This document shows, one piece after another, positions 1 to 8,062 of a DNA stretch of 64,000 bases. The notes below the pieces were generated by a model. The model was given only the letters and a program-made list of their open reading frames with translations. It searched no databases and was not told the DNA's origin. This stretch comes from Paractinoplanes durhamensis (GTDB lineage: Bacteria > Actinomycetota > Actinomycetes > Mycobacteriales > Micromonosporaceae), in assembly GCF_016862175.1 (NCBI RefSeq), contig NZ_BOML01000019.1, forward strand, positions 372,001 to 436,000, written 5' to 3'. Positions within the stretch are counted from its first letter, which is position 1. The number at the start of each line of letters is the position of its first letter. Both the position numbers and the translations under genes were made by a program.

Positions 1-1155
1 ACCGTGCTCCCGGAGAACGACGTCCGCGACAAGATCAGCCAGGAATTCTCCAGCCAGGCCGGTCAGTACGACGTCGCGTCGCTCAGCAACTTCGAGATCC
101 CGATCTACGCGAAGTCGAAGTGGATCGCGCCGCTCGACGACTACACCAAGGCCGACACCCAGTTCGACCAGGCCGACATCCTGCCGCCGATGACCCAGTC
201 GCTGACCGCCGACGACGGCAAGCTCTACGGCGAGCCCTTCTACGGCGAGTCGTCGTTCCTGATGTACCGCAAGGACATCCTGGACGCCAACGGCATCACC
301 ATGCCGGCCAACCCGACCTGGCAGCAGGTCGCCGACATCGCCGCCCAGGTCGACGGCAAGCAACCCGGCATGCGCGGCATCTGCCTGCGCGGCCAGCCCG
401 GCTGGGGCCAGATCTTCGCCCCGCTCACCACCGTGGTCAACACGTTCGGCGGCACCTGGTTCGAGAAGGACTGGACCCCCAAGGTCAACAGCCCCGAGTT
501 CACCGCCGCCACCAAGTTCTACGTCGACCTCGTCCAGAAGCACGGCGAGAACGGCGCCCCCCAGGCCGGCTTCACCGAATGCCTGAACAACACCATCCAG
601 GGCAACACCGCGATGTGGTACGACGCCACCAGCGCCGCCGGATCACTCGAAGCCGACGATTCCCCGGTCAAGGGCAAGATGGGGTACGCCGCCGCACCGG
701 TCGACAAGACCAGGAGTGCCGGCTGGCTGTACGCGTGGTCGTGGAGCATCCAGCAGGCCAGCAGCAAGAAGGACAACGCCTGGAAGTTCATCTCCTGGGC
801 GTCCTCCAAGCAGTACGAGGAACTGGTCGGCCAGCAGGTCGGCTGGTCCAGCGTGCCGGCCGGCAAGCGCGCCTCCACCTACCAGAACCAGGAGTACCTG
901 GCGGTCGCGAAGGCGTTCGCCGAGCCCACCGAGGCCGCCATCTCCAGCGCCGACCCGCGCAACCCCGGCGTGCAGCCGAGGCCCGCGATCGGCATCCAGT
1001 TCATCGACATCCCCGAGTTCACCGACCTGGGCACCCAGGTGTCGCAGTACGTCAGCTCCGCCATCGCCGGGCAGATGAGCGTCGACGAAGCCCTCGACCG
1101 GGGCCAGCGCCTCGCCGAGGACGTCGCCGAGCGCTACCAGTCCCGGCAAGAGTGA
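1..1155 (+). CDS. polyol/sugar ABC importer substrate-binding protein (5' end missing)
   Basis: The reading frame is open from the first base, so the signal peptide and N-terminus lie outside the window; about 384 codons are visible. It reads as a family 1 extracellular solute-binding protein. It has a YGEPFYGESSFLMYRKD segment typical of the hinge/ligand region and the stretch CLRGQPGWGQ followed by VNTFGG and WFEKDW, which resembles the mannitol/sorbitol (MtlE/SmoE) subfamily. It should deliver substrate to the two permeases encoded next, 11 bp downstream. No ATPase gene is present, which fits actinobacterial importers that share one multitask ATPase (MsiK). Polyol specificity is inference; a generic sugar importer is the alternative. 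Confidence 0.85.
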   Translation, partial: TVLPENDVRDKISQEFSSQAGQYDVASLSNFEIPIYAKSKWIAPLDDYTKADTQFDQADILPPMTQSLTADDGKLYGEPFYGESSFLMYRKDILDANGITMPANPTWQQVADIAAQVDGKQPGMRGICLRGQPGWGQIFAPLTTVVNTFGGTWFEKDWTPKVNSPEFTAATKFYVDLVQKHGENGAPQAGFTECLNNTIQGNTAMWYDATSAAGSLEADDSPVKGKMGYAAAPVDKTRSAGWLYAWSWSIQQASSKKDNAWKFISWASSKQYEELVGQQVGWSSVPAGKRASTYQNQEYLAVAKAFAEPTEAAISSADPRNPGVQPRPAIGIQFIDIPEFTDLGTQVSQYVSSAIAGQMSVDEALDRGQRLAEDVAERYQSRQE

Positions 1156-1166
1156 GGAGGCCGTAG

Positions 1167-2123
1167 ATGACGTCCGTCGCCGAGAAGTCACGCGTCGGCA
1201 CCGCCGGGACGCCACCACCCGGAACCGCCCGCCGCGCCTCCGCCTGGGTGCGCCGCGCGCCGCTGCTGCCCGCCCTGATCTTCATGATCATCGTGACCCA
1301 GCTGCCGTTCGTGGCCACCCTGGTCATCTCGTTCATGGACTGGAACGCCTACTACCCCGATGAGCGTGGCTTCGCCGGGTTCGACAACTTCGTGCGGGTC
1401 TTCACCGACGTCAACATGCGCGACGCGGTCTGGACGACGATCCTGCTCACCGCCGGCGTCGTACTCATCAGTCTGTTGCTGGGTCTGGGCATTGCTCTTC
1501 TGCTCGACCGTAAGTTCCGGGGCCGCGGCGCGGTGCGCACCATGATGATCGCGCCGTTCCTGGTGGTGCCGGTGGCCGCCGCCCTGATCTGGAAGCACGC
1601 GCTCTACAACCCGGAGTACGGCCTGTTCAACGGCGCGCTCACCTGGTTCTGGGGCCTCTTCGGCTCGGACAACCCGCCGCAACCGGACTGGATCAGCAAC
1701 ATGCCGCTGTGGGCGGTCATCTTCTCGCTGGTCTGGCAGTGGACCCCGTTCATGATGCTGATCCTGCTCGCCGGGCTGCAGGGGCGGCCGCTCGACGTGA
1801 TCGAGGCGGCCCGCATCGACGGCGCCAACTCCTGGCAGATCTTCCGCAGCATGACGCTGCCGCACCTGCGGCAATACCTCGAGCTGGGGGCTCTGCTGGG
1901 CTCGATCTACATCGTGCAGAACTTCGACGCGGTCTTCACCATCACGTCCGGTGGCCTCGGCACCGCCAACCTGCCGTACACGATCTACCAGATCTTCTAC
2001 CAGGCCCACGACTACGGCCGCGCCTCCGCCGCCGCCGTGATCGTGGTGATCGGCACCATCATCATCGCGACGTTCGCCCTGCGGACAGTCTCGTCGCTCT
2101 TCCGTGAGGAGTCCGGCCGATGA
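1167..2123 (+). CDS. ABC importer permease, MalF/UgpA type
   Basis: This 318-residue membrane protein starts at an ATG preceded by GAGGAGG at a good distance. The N-terminal segment is cytoplasmic and basic, followed by about six hydrophobic helices starting near residue 35. The EAA loop that docks on the ATPase is visible as VIEAARIDGANSWQIF followed by LP, about residues 210-230. It forms the heterodimeric channel with the following permease, whose start overlaps its stop (ATGA), so the two are translationally coupled. Its position directly after the binding protein marks it as the first permease of the importer. Confidence 0.9.
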   Translation: MTSVAEKSRVGTAGTPPPGTARRASAWVRRAPLLPALIFMIIVTQLPFVATLVISFMDWNAYYPDERGFAGFDNFVRVFTDVNMRDAVWTTILLTAGVVLISLLLGLGIALLLDRKFRGRGAVRTMMIAPFLVVPVAAALIWKHALYNPEYGLFNGALTWFWGLFGSDNPPQPDWISNMPLWAVIFSLVWQWTPFMMLILLAGLQGRPLDVIEAARIDGANSWQIFRSMTLPHLRQYLELGALLGSIYIVQNFDAVFTITSGGLGTANLPYTIYQIFYQAHDYGRASAAAVIVVIGTIIIATFALRTVSSLFREESGR

Positions 2124-2986
2124 GCACCGTCGCTCACGCATCGACCACCGATGCGGCCACCCCCAAGAAGAAGGACCGCGGGGGACCGTGGTTGTCCCTG
2201 CTCGCCTGGGTGGTCGGCCTGCTGTTCGTGCTGCCGGTGGTGTGGATGGTGCTCACCTCGTTCCACTCCGAGGCCGACGCCGCCACCAACCCGCCCGCCG
2301 TCTTCGCCCCGCTCACCCTGGACGGCTACCGCGAGTTCTTCTCCGGCGGCGCCAGCCCCTGGCCGCCGCTGCTCAACTCACTCACCGCCAGCGTGGTGTC
2401 CACGATCGTCGTGCTGCTGCTGTCGCTGCCGGCCGCGTACGCCCTGAGCATCAAACCGGTCCGCAAGTGGACCGACACGCTGTTCTTCTTCCTCTCCACC
2501 AAGATGCTCCCGGTCGTGGCCGGCCTGCTCCCGCTCTATCTCTTCGCGCAATACGCCGGCCTGCTCGACAACATCTGGCTGCTGATCCTCTTCTACACCT
2601 CGATGAACCTGCCGATCGCGGTCTGGATGATGCGCTCGTTCCTGTCCGAGGTCCCGGTCGAAATGCTGGAAGCCGCCCAGATGGACGGCGCCAACCTGAT
2701 CAAGACCCTGCGCTCGGTGATCGCCCCGGTCGTCACCCCCGGCATCGCCGCCACCGCCCTGATCTGCTTCATCTTCAGCTGGAACGAGTTGCTGTTCGCC
2801 CGCGTCCTCACCGCCACCGTCGCCGAGACCGCGCCGGTCTTCCTCACCAGCTTCGTCACCAGCCAAGGACTGTTCCTCGCCCAGTTGTGCGCGGCCGCGT
2901 TCGTGGTGTCGCTGCCGGTGCTGACCGCCGGTTTCGCCGCCCAGGACAAGCTGGTCCAGGGCCTGTCCCTGGGCTCGGTGAAGTAA
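2120..2986 (+). CDS. ABC importer permease, MalG/SmoG type
   Basis: This 288-residue second permease overlaps the stop of the first by four bases. It has six predicted helices. The segment FFLSTKMLPVVAGLLPLY resembles the polyol-transport (MtlG/SmoG) permeases, and the EAA loop is visible as EMLEAAQMDGANLIKTL. It pairs with the upstream permease. The operon ends here: a strong hairpin terminator follows 29 bp after the stop. The STKMLP signature is the best single hint that the substrate is a sugar alcohol, but this has not been tested. Confidence 0.9.
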   Translation: MSTVAHASTTDAATPKKKDRGGPWLSLLAWVVGLLFVLPVVWMVLTSFHSEADAATNPPAVFAPLTLDGYREFFSGGASPWPPLLNSLTASVVSTIVVLLLSLPAAYALSIKPVRKWTDTLFFFLSTKMLPVVAGLLPLYLFAQYAGLLDNIWLLILFYTSMNLPIAVWMMRSFLSEVPVEMLEAAQMDGANLIKTLRSVIAPVVTPGIAATALICFIFSWNELLFARVLTATVAETAPVFLTSFVTSQGLFLAQLCAAAFVVSLPVLTAGFAAQDKLVQGLSLGSVK

Positions 2987-3015
2987 CCCTCAGCTTCCGC
3001 CCCGCCCCCGAAAGA

Positions 3016-3056
3016 GGTGGCCGGTCCCGTCCCCCGCGGGACCGGCCACCTTTTCT
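3016..3056 (+). terminator. Rho-independent terminator of the ABC importer operon
   Basis: GGTGGCCGGTCCC (3016-3028) is exactly complementary to 3038-3050. One more G-C pair (3029/3037) makes a 14-bp stem with a 7-nt loop, followed by TTTTCT. It lies just after the second permease stop and before the lipoprotein gene. Confidence 0.85.
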
Positions 3057-3111
3057 ACTGAAATCCGGATTCCGGCCGGAACCAGGAGGCCATCCGGATC
3101 GTCGAACACAT

Positions 3112-3987
3112 ATGACTCGTCTCCGCGGCACCCTGATGGCCGCCGCTGTTCCCCTGCTTCTGATCAGTGCGTGCGCACAGCCCGCCGGCAACAGTGCGGC
3201 GGCGTCGACCGACAGCCGAGAGAGCCCCGCCGCGTACCCCCAGGACGCCGACGAGCTCGTGCTGCGAGTCGAATCGTTCGGCGGCTTCGTGCCGGCCGAG
3301 CAGAACATCGGCCGTATCCCCGAGGTAAGCATCTACGCCGGCGGCCGGATGATCACCGAAGGCCCGGTCACCGCCATCTATCCCGGCCCCGCCCTGCCCA
3401 ACCTCCAGGAGCAGACCATCACCCCCGAGATGGTCCAGGCCCTGGTGAAGAAGGCGCAGGAGGCCGGCGTACGCAACGGAGCCGACTTCGGCAGCCCCAA
3501 CATCGCCGACGCCCCCTCGACCCGGGTCGTGGCCGGCGACCAGTCGGTGAGCGTGGTCGCGTTGAACGAGGCTCAGCCCGCCGACCCGAAGCTGACCACC
3601 GCCCAGCGGGCCGCCCGCACCAAGCTGGCCGCCTTCGTGCAGACGGTCCGCCAGCTGAACGCCGCCGCCGGCGTGGCGGCCCCGGTCGCCTACCAGCCCA
3701 CCGCGATCGCGGCGCTGGCCCGCACCTACGTGGCGCCCCAGGCCGACCAGCCGAAGAGCCCCGAAACCGCATGGCCCGGCCCGGCCCTGCCCGGCGCATC
3801 GATGAACCCCGGCTTGGGCATCGGCTGCGTCGACGTGCTGGGAGCCGACACCGCGAAGGTCCTGACCGCCGCGAAGACCGCCACCACGATCACCCCGTGG
3901 ACCAGCGGCAACGCGAAGTGGTCGATCACCTTCCGCCCACTGCTTCCCGAGGAGAAGAGCTGCGCCACCTTGAAGGGGGTGCAGTGA
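3112..3987 (+). CDS. secreted lipoprotein of unknown function
   Basis: This 291-residue protein has a clear lipoprotein signal: a short basic start, a hydrophobic run, then the lipobox ISAC with Cys21 as the lipidation site. The mature part is alanine/proline-rich at first, then compact, with a repeated 'PGPALP' segment and two further cysteines near the C-terminus that could form a disulfide. I do not recognise a catalytic motif. The ATG start is chosen because no in-frame alternative lies nearer the AGGAGG at 3084-3089, though that spacing (22 nt) is long. It follows the terminator of the ABC operon and is probably transcribed alone. A periplasmic-type binding or structural role is only a guess. 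Confidence 0.75.
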   Translation: MTRLRGTLMAAAVPLLLISACAQPAGNSAAASTDSRESPAAYPQDADELVLRVESFGGFVPAEQNIGRIPEVSIYAGGRMITEGPVTAIYPGPALPNLQEQTITPEMVQALVKKAQEAGVRNGADFGSPNIADAPSTRVVAGDQSVSVVALNEAQPADPKLTTAQRAARTKLAAFVQTVRQLNAAAGVAAPVAYQPTAIAALARTYVAPQADQPKSPETAWPGPALPGASMNPGLGIGCVDVLGADTAKVLTAAKTATTITPWTSGNAKWSITFRPLLPEEKSCATLKGVQ

Positions 3988-4191
3988 CGCCGATCGGGGA
4001 GCCGCTCGAGCCGGGCGAGGACGACCGGTTCGAGCAATGCACCGGGGGTGAGGAGGACGGGCCGGGACAGGACCACCCTGTACCGGCCCGTCCGGCCTGC
4101 CGCCCATGGCTGACCGCAACCCGCGGAGACCGCCGCTGACAGCCGTCCCACCCCGCTTGCCTACCCCGGCTTTGCCCAGCCCGCTCTGCCC

Positions 4192-4325
4192 AGCCGCTTT
4201 TGCCCGACCCCCTTTTGCCCGACCCCCTTTTGCCCGACCCCTTTGCCCAACCCCCTTTGCTCGGCCGCTTTTGCCCGACCCCCTTTTGCCCGACCCCTTT
4301 GCCCAACCCCCTTTGCTCGGCCGCT
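4192..4325. repeat. short C/T-rich tandem repeat array
   Basis: A 15-nt unit GCCCGACCCCCTTTT recurs, and a longer block of roughly 55-60 bp ending in CTTTGCTCGGCCGCT is duplicated (first copy to about 4263, second from 4264). It sits in a 465-bp stretch (3988-4452) without a convincing gene. Open frames through it on either strand are low-complexity artefacts of the repeat. Confidence 0.8.
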
Positions 4326-4329
4326 GCTT

Positions 4330-4356
4330 GGCCTGGCCGCAGGCTGCGGCCAGGCC
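4330..4356. other. perfect 12-bp hairpin next to the tandem array
   Basis: GCCTGGCCGCA (4331-4341) pairs with TGCGGCCAGGC (4345-4355) around a GGC loop, and the flanking 4330/4356 pair also matches. No T-run follows, so it is not a classic terminator. It could stall polymerase, stabilise a 3' end, or be a by-product of repeat growth. Confidence 0.6.
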
Positions 4357-4427
4357 TACGGCTTTGGCCGTGGGATGGGGGTTGCTTCGTCGAAGCGGTT
4401 CGACGACGATCGGCAACATGCCCAAAA

Positions 4428-4444
4428 CATTGATGTCGATTGAT
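4428..4444. promoter_or_regulatory. AT-rich TTGAT/TTGA motif upstream of the GDSL gene
   Basis: ACATTGATGTCGATTGA is a lone AT-rich island just 9 bp before the GDSL gene start. It resembles the ATGTTGATGTC core found at 5874-5884 and 40187-40197. It could be a degenerate copy of the same site. Function is unknown. Confidence 0.35.
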
Positions 4445-4452
4445 TCGTGGTC

Positions 4453-5850
4453 ATGAGGCCGCGACGTCGCGCGGCCGGCTGGGGTCTCGCCTTGGCCGCC
4501 GCTCTCTCCGTGTTCTCCGCGCCGGCCGCTGCTTCGGCATCGCCCGTGCTTGCCGTGCCGGGCGCTGCCCCGGCGTTGCCCGTGCTTGCCGTGCCGGGCG
4601 CTGCCCCGGCGTTACCCGTGCTTGCCGTGCCGGGCGCTGCTTCGGCGTTACCCGTGCTTGGCGCGCCGGGCGCTGCTTCGGCGTCGCTCGCGCTTGCTGC
4701 GCCGGGCTCGTCGACCAGCGCGGGGTCGGCCGGCTCGCCGGGCTGGGCCGGTGCGTGGGCGACCAGTCCGCAGCGGGAAGCCGGGCCCACCTTTGCGCAG
4801 CAGACGCTTCGGCTGCTGGTTCATCCCACCATCGGCGGGTCGTCGGTGCGGCTGCGGCTGTCCAACGCGTTCGGCGCCGCCGATGTCACCTTCGGCGCGG
4901 TCGGGGTGTCACGTGCGGTCGCCTCCGGGTCGGCCGAGCTGGTGGCCGGTACCTCGCGGCCGGTCACCTTCCGCGGCCGGGGCTCGGTCACCGTCAAGGC
5001 CGGTGCGACGGCGGTCAGCGATCCGGTCGCGCTGAGCGTCGCCTACGGCCAGGACCTTGCCGTCGACCTCTATGTCACGGCCGGCGGGGACGCGGCGGCG
5101 ATCACCGGGCACGATGCGGCTCAGGGAACCCAGTTCGTCGGCGCGGGAAATCAGGCCGGGGCGCCGGCGGCGGCGTTCACCGGTTACATCAACTCGTGGT
5201 TCTGGCTCGACGGGGTCGATGTGCGGCCGGGGCGGGCGGTGCGCGGCAGCATCGTGGCGCTCGGCGACTCGATCACCGATGGCGCCTACACGACCTGGAA
5301 CGGCAACGACCGCTGGACCGATGTGCTCGCAAGCCGGCTCGGCGGTGCCTACGGCGTGCTCAACCAGGGGATCGGCGGCAATCAGGTACTCACCGATCGC
5401 ACCGACTGCTGCGGGGCCGGCACCAGCATCGCGGCCCTCAAGCGGGAGAGGGCCGACGTGCGCGAGCAGACCGGCGTGCGTTATCTGATCCTCGCCGACG
5501 GCATCAACGACATCGGCTACAACGCGGCGGCGGCCGACCTGATCGCGGGGCTCCGGACCATCGCGCAGCGCGCGCACGCGTCCGGCATCCGGGTGATCGG
5601 CGCGACCATCACCCCCTACGGCTGCGAGTCCGGCTGTTTCGGCCCGGAGCAGGAAGCCGTCCGCCAGGAGGTCAACGCCTGGGTGCGCACCACCCGCAGC
5701 CTGGACGGAGTGGCCGACTTCGACGCCGCGATCCGCGACCCGGAGAACCAGGCGCAGGTGCTCCCGGCCTACCAGGCCGACCACCTGCACCCGAACATCG
5801 CCGGCCAGCGAGCCATGGCCGAGTCGATCGACCTGCACCTGTTCAATTGA
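4453..5850 (+). CDS. secreted GDSL/SGNH-family esterase or lipase
   Basis: This 465-residue protein is probably a secreted hydrolase. It has a basic N-terminus and hydrophobic signal peptide ending near ASA (residues 24-30), then a low-complexity stretch of ALPVLAVPGAA-like repeats (about 31-90), then the catalytic unit. SGNH blocks are complete: VALGDSITDG with nucleophile Ser273, GIGGN with Gly309, DGINDIG with Asn352, and DHLHPN with Asp443/His446. Residues 100-260 form a beta-rich N-terminal domain common in actinobacterial SGNH hydrolases. I chose ATG 4453 over GTG 4447; neither has a strong ribosome site. Its stop codon lies inside an AT-rich palindromic motif shared with the citrate synthase locus. 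Confidence 0.88.
   Translation: MRPRRRAAGWGLALAAALSVFSAPAAASASPVLAVPGAAPALPVLAVPGAAPALPVLAVPGAASALPVLGAPGAASASLALAAPGSSTSAGSAGSPGWAGAWATSPQREAGPTFAQQTLRLLVHPTIGGSSVRLRLSNAFGAADVTFGAVGVSRAVASGSAELVAGTSRPVTFRGRGSVTVKAGATAVSDPVALSVAYGQDLAVDLYVTAGGDAAAITGHDAAQGTQFVGAGNQAGAPAAAFTGYINSWFWLDGVDVRPGRAVRGSIVALGDSITDGAYTTWNGNDRWTDVLASRLGGAYGVLNQGIGGNQVLTDRTDCCGAGTSIAALKRERADVREQTGVRYLILADGINDIGYNAAAADLIAGLRTIAQRAHASGIRVIGATITPYGCESGCFGPEQEAVRQEVNAWVRTTRSLDGVADFDAAIRDPENQAQVLPAYQADHLHPNIAGQRAMAESIDLHLFN
4537..4710 (+). repeat. 36-bp in-frame tandem repeat inside the GDSL gene
   Basis: Four 36-bp units start at 4537, 4573, 4609 and 4645, and a partial fifth runs 4681-4710. Each encodes about 12 residues of an Ala/Pro/Val-rich linker just after the signal peptide. 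The first three units are nearly identical at DNA level, which implies recent expansion. Confidence 0.85.
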
Positions 5851-5909
5851 CTGGATCAACCCATCAACATTGACATGTTGATGTCATGTTGACTGGATCA
5901 ACATTGACG
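5847..5909. promoter_or_regulatory. AT-rich palindromic cluster shared with the citrate synthase promoter
   Basis: The segment opens with TTGACTGGATCAA (5847-5859), which overlaps the GDSL stop codon. It continues with TCAACAT-TGAC-ATGTTGA (5864-5881) and ATGTTGA-CTGGA-TCAACAT (5886-5904), both perfect 7-bp inverted repeats. Positions 5873-5895 are identical to 40186-40208, and 5884-5901 are identical to 40144-40161. It looks like a cluster of binding sites for a dimeric DNA-binding protein, or a copied repeat. Confidence 0.6.
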
Positions 5910-5996
5910 TCCAGCCCACAGGCTCGCCCGCCGGGTGCTTCGCGGCGAAGCGCCGCGGGGCATCCGGCGCGCGGCTTGCGGTGAGCCGGTGAGCCG

Positions 5997-6438
5997 GTGA
6001 GCCGGCGGGTGGGCGGCTGGCTTGCGCCGCGCCTGCAGGTGCGTCCCGGTGGGCGTGTCTGGGGCGTGAGCCGTCGCCTTGCTTGCGGTGAGCCGGCGGG
6101 CGGGCGGCTGGCTTGCGCTGCGCGCGCGGGTGCGTCCCGGTGGGCGTGTCTCGGGGCGTGTGCGGTGAGCTGGCGGGTGGGGGCTGGCTTGCGCTGCGCG
6201 CGCGGGTGCGTCCCGGCGGGCGTGTCTGGGGGTGTGGGCCCTTGCCTTGCTTGCGGTGAGCCGGCGGGTGGGCGGCTGGCTTGCGCTGCGCCCGTGGGTG
6301 CGTCCCGGTGGGCGTGTCTCGGGGCGTGCGCCGTCGCCTTGCTTGCGGTGAGCCGGCGGGTGGGGGCTGGCTTGCGCTGCGCCCGCGGGTGCGTCCCGGC
6401 GGGCGCGTCTCGGGGCGTGCGCCCTCGCCTTGCTTGCG
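5997..6438. repeat. five-unit tandem array, about 91 bp per unit
   Basis: Units begin with GTGAGCYGGCGG at 5997, 6088, 6165, 6256 and 6348, and run 91, 77, 91, 92 and 91 bp. Each contains CTTGCGCYGCGC, GGTGCGTCCCGG and GGCGTGTCT. A partial unit precedes the array. The whole 5911-6522 stretch carries no credible gene: frames through it on either strand give Arg/Pro/Ala-rich low-complexity peptides. The units are too G-rich and lack unique spacers, so this is not CRISPR. Confidence 0.85.
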
Positions 6439-6522
6439 CTGTGCAGGCGGGGGCGGGGCTGGTGCGGTTGGGAGCGGTGACGTGCGTACCGTGCGCTTGA
6501 AGTTGATCTTTGTGGTGCGGAA

Positions 6523-6555
6523 AGAGGGAGGCAGCCGTGGTGGCCGCCTCCCTCT
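6523..6555 (-). terminator. probable terminator of the FKBP gene
   Basis: AGAGGGAGGC (6523-6532) and GCCTCCCTCT (6546-6555) form a perfect 10-bp stem with a 13-nt loop. It begins 15 bp beyond the FKBP stop on the minus strand. The following T-run is short (TTTCC), so efficiency is uncertain. Confidence 0.6.
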
Positions 6556-6570
6556 CTCGCTGGGGTTGAT

Positions 6571-6939
6571 CTACTGGACGCCGAGCAGGTCGACGATGAA
6601 GATCAGCGTCTCGTTCGGCTTGATCACGCCGCCGGCGCCCCGCGCGCCGTAACCCAGGTGCGGGGGGATGGTCAGCTTGCGGCGGCCGCCGACCTTCATG
6701 CCCTGGACGCCCTGGTCCCAGCCGCCGATGACCTGGCCGGCGCCGAGCGCGAAGTCGAACGCGTCGCCGCGGTCCCACGAAGCGTCGAACTGCACGCCGT
6801 TGGAGTGCGAGACACCCACGTAGTGCACGGTCACGTGCTGGCCGGCTGCCGCCTCGGGGCCGTCGCCGACGGTGATGTCCTCGATCACCAGGTCGGCGGG
6901 CGGCGCGCCCTCGATCGGGCCGATCTCCGGCTTTTCCAT
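6571..6939 (-). CDS. FKBP-type peptidyl-prolyl cis-trans isomerase
   Basis: This 122-residue cytoplasmic single-domain FKBP catalyses prolyl bond isomerisation during folding. The fold signature is complete: VTVHYVGV, GVQFDASWDRG, FALGAGQVIGGWDQGVQGMKVGGRR, IPPHLGYGARGAGGVIKPNETLIFIVDLL. Aromatic/acidic pocket residues (Tyr in HYVG, Asp in FDAS, Trp in GGWD, Tyr in LGYG) are present. The start MEKPEIGP is supported by GGAGGAG directly upstream; an extended frame upstream has no such support. It stands alone, divergent from the LPMO-like gene, and is followed by a hairpin. Confidence 0.93.
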   Translation of the reverse strand: MEKPEIGPIEGAPPADLVIEDITVGDGPEAAAGQHVTVHYVGVSHSNGVQFDASWDRGDAFDFALGAGQVIGGWDQGVQGMKVGGRRKLTIPPHLGYGARGAGGVIKPNETLIFIVDLLGVQ

Positions 6940-7075
6940 GTTTCTCCTCCGGTTCGGTTGGAACCTCGCCATGCAATCACACCGCCGACAAAGGTGAACG
7001 GCTGGCCATGTGTCTGCGTACTTCCCCGTGCGGAGCCTCTCCGGCACCGCTGCCGAAGATTTTGGGAGTTACGTC

Positions 7076-7975
7076 ATGGTCCGCCGACTCGCTGCTGTTG
7101 CCGCCGCCGCGGCTCTGGTGCCGCTGATTCCCGCGCTGCCCGCGTTCGCGCACGGCGCGCCGACCACCCCGATCAGCCGGACCGCGGCCTGTGCGGCCGG
7201 TGGCGGCACGGCGACCGGGACGGCGGCGTGCAAGGCGGCCCGGGCGGCGAACGGGGAGGCGTTCGGCACGTTCGACAACCTGCGGGTGGCGAACGTCAAC
7301 GGCAACGACAGGAAGTTCGTGCCGGACGGGAAGTTGTGCAGTGGCGGGCTGGATCAGTTCAAAGGTCTGGACATCGCGCGCGACGATTTCCCGTCGACGT
7401 CGGTGACCGGCGGGAAGTCGCTGGCGATCAAGTACCGGGCGACCCTGCCCCACACCGGAAGTTTCCGGATTTATCTGACTAAGCAGGGGTTTGATCCGGC
7501 GAAGAAGCTCGCCTGGGGTGATCTTGGCAGCTCGGCGCTCGCCGAGATCAAGGACCCGCCGCTGCGCGATGGCTCCTACGAGATGAGCGTGAAGCTTCCG
7601 TCGGACCGGACCGGGCGCCAGATCCTCTACATCGTCTGGCAGACCTCGAGCACGGCCGACACCTACTACTCGTGCTCGGATCTGGTCTTCCCGGCGGCGG
7701 CTGCGACGGTGAAGAAAACGCCGAAGCCGAGCGCGTCGACGGTCAAGGCCGCGGCCAAACCGACTGTTACGGCAACGAAAACTTCCGATGCACCGGAGAT
7801 TGTCGAGACCACCGAACCGGCCGCCGAGCAGACCCAGGCCATCACTCCGGTGGGTAAGGAAAGCCAGGTCACCCTCGGTCATCAGATCGTCGTGGGGGCC
7901 CTGATCCTCGGCGGCGGCTTCCTCGTGTTCGCGGTCGTCGGAGGTTTTCTCCGCAGGCGCCGCGAAAACCGTTGA
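7076..7975 (+). CDS. AA10-type lytic polysaccharide monooxygenase with C-terminal membrane anchor
   Basis: This 299-residue protein is likely a copper enzyme cutting chitin or cellulose oxidatively. The signal peptide ends AFA after residue 25, leaving His26 as the mature N-terminus, as needed for a histidine brace. A second candidate copper ligand is His126 (LPHTG). Cysteines and the DTYYSCSDLVF end segment match AA10 domains. Unlike free AA10 enzymes it continues with a Lys/Thr/Pro-rich linker (about 205-260), then a transmembrane helix (VVGALILGGGFLVFAVVGG) and an RRRR tail, so it should stay on the cell surface. The start is the ATG after GGGAG (7064-7068). Copper binding is inferred, and a non-catalytic chitin-binding role is possible. 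Confidence 0.8.
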   Translation: MVRRLAAVAAAAALVPLIPALPAFAHGAPTTPISRTAACAAGGGTATGTAACKAARAANGEAFGTFDNLRVANVNGNDRKFVPDGKLCSGGLDQFKGLDIARDDFPSTSVTGGKSLAIKYRATLPHTGSFRIYLTKQGFDPAKKLAWGDLGSSALAEIKDPPLRDGSYEMSVKLPSDRTGRQILYIVWQTSSTADTYYSCSDLVFPAAAATVKKTPKPSASTVKAAAKPTVTATKTSDAPEIVETTEPAAEQTQAITPVGKESQVTLGHQIVVGALILGGGFLVFAVVGGFLRRRRENR

Positions 7976-8062
7976 ACCGCAGCGGTTCGGCCTTCGTACT
8001 GATGGGCGTCGACGCTAGCAAGCCCGTTCCAGTCCCTTCCGTGAAATGACGAAAGGCCGACC

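Noticed and set aside
5997..6438. Possible CRISPR array
   Set aside because: Units are contiguous and about 91 bp without unique spacers; no cas genes are present.
5864..6976. Minus-strand frame with Arg/Pro/Thr-rich repeats over the tandem array
   Set aside because: The repeats follow the DNA array, and the N-terminal part is an out-of-frame reading of the FKBP gene.
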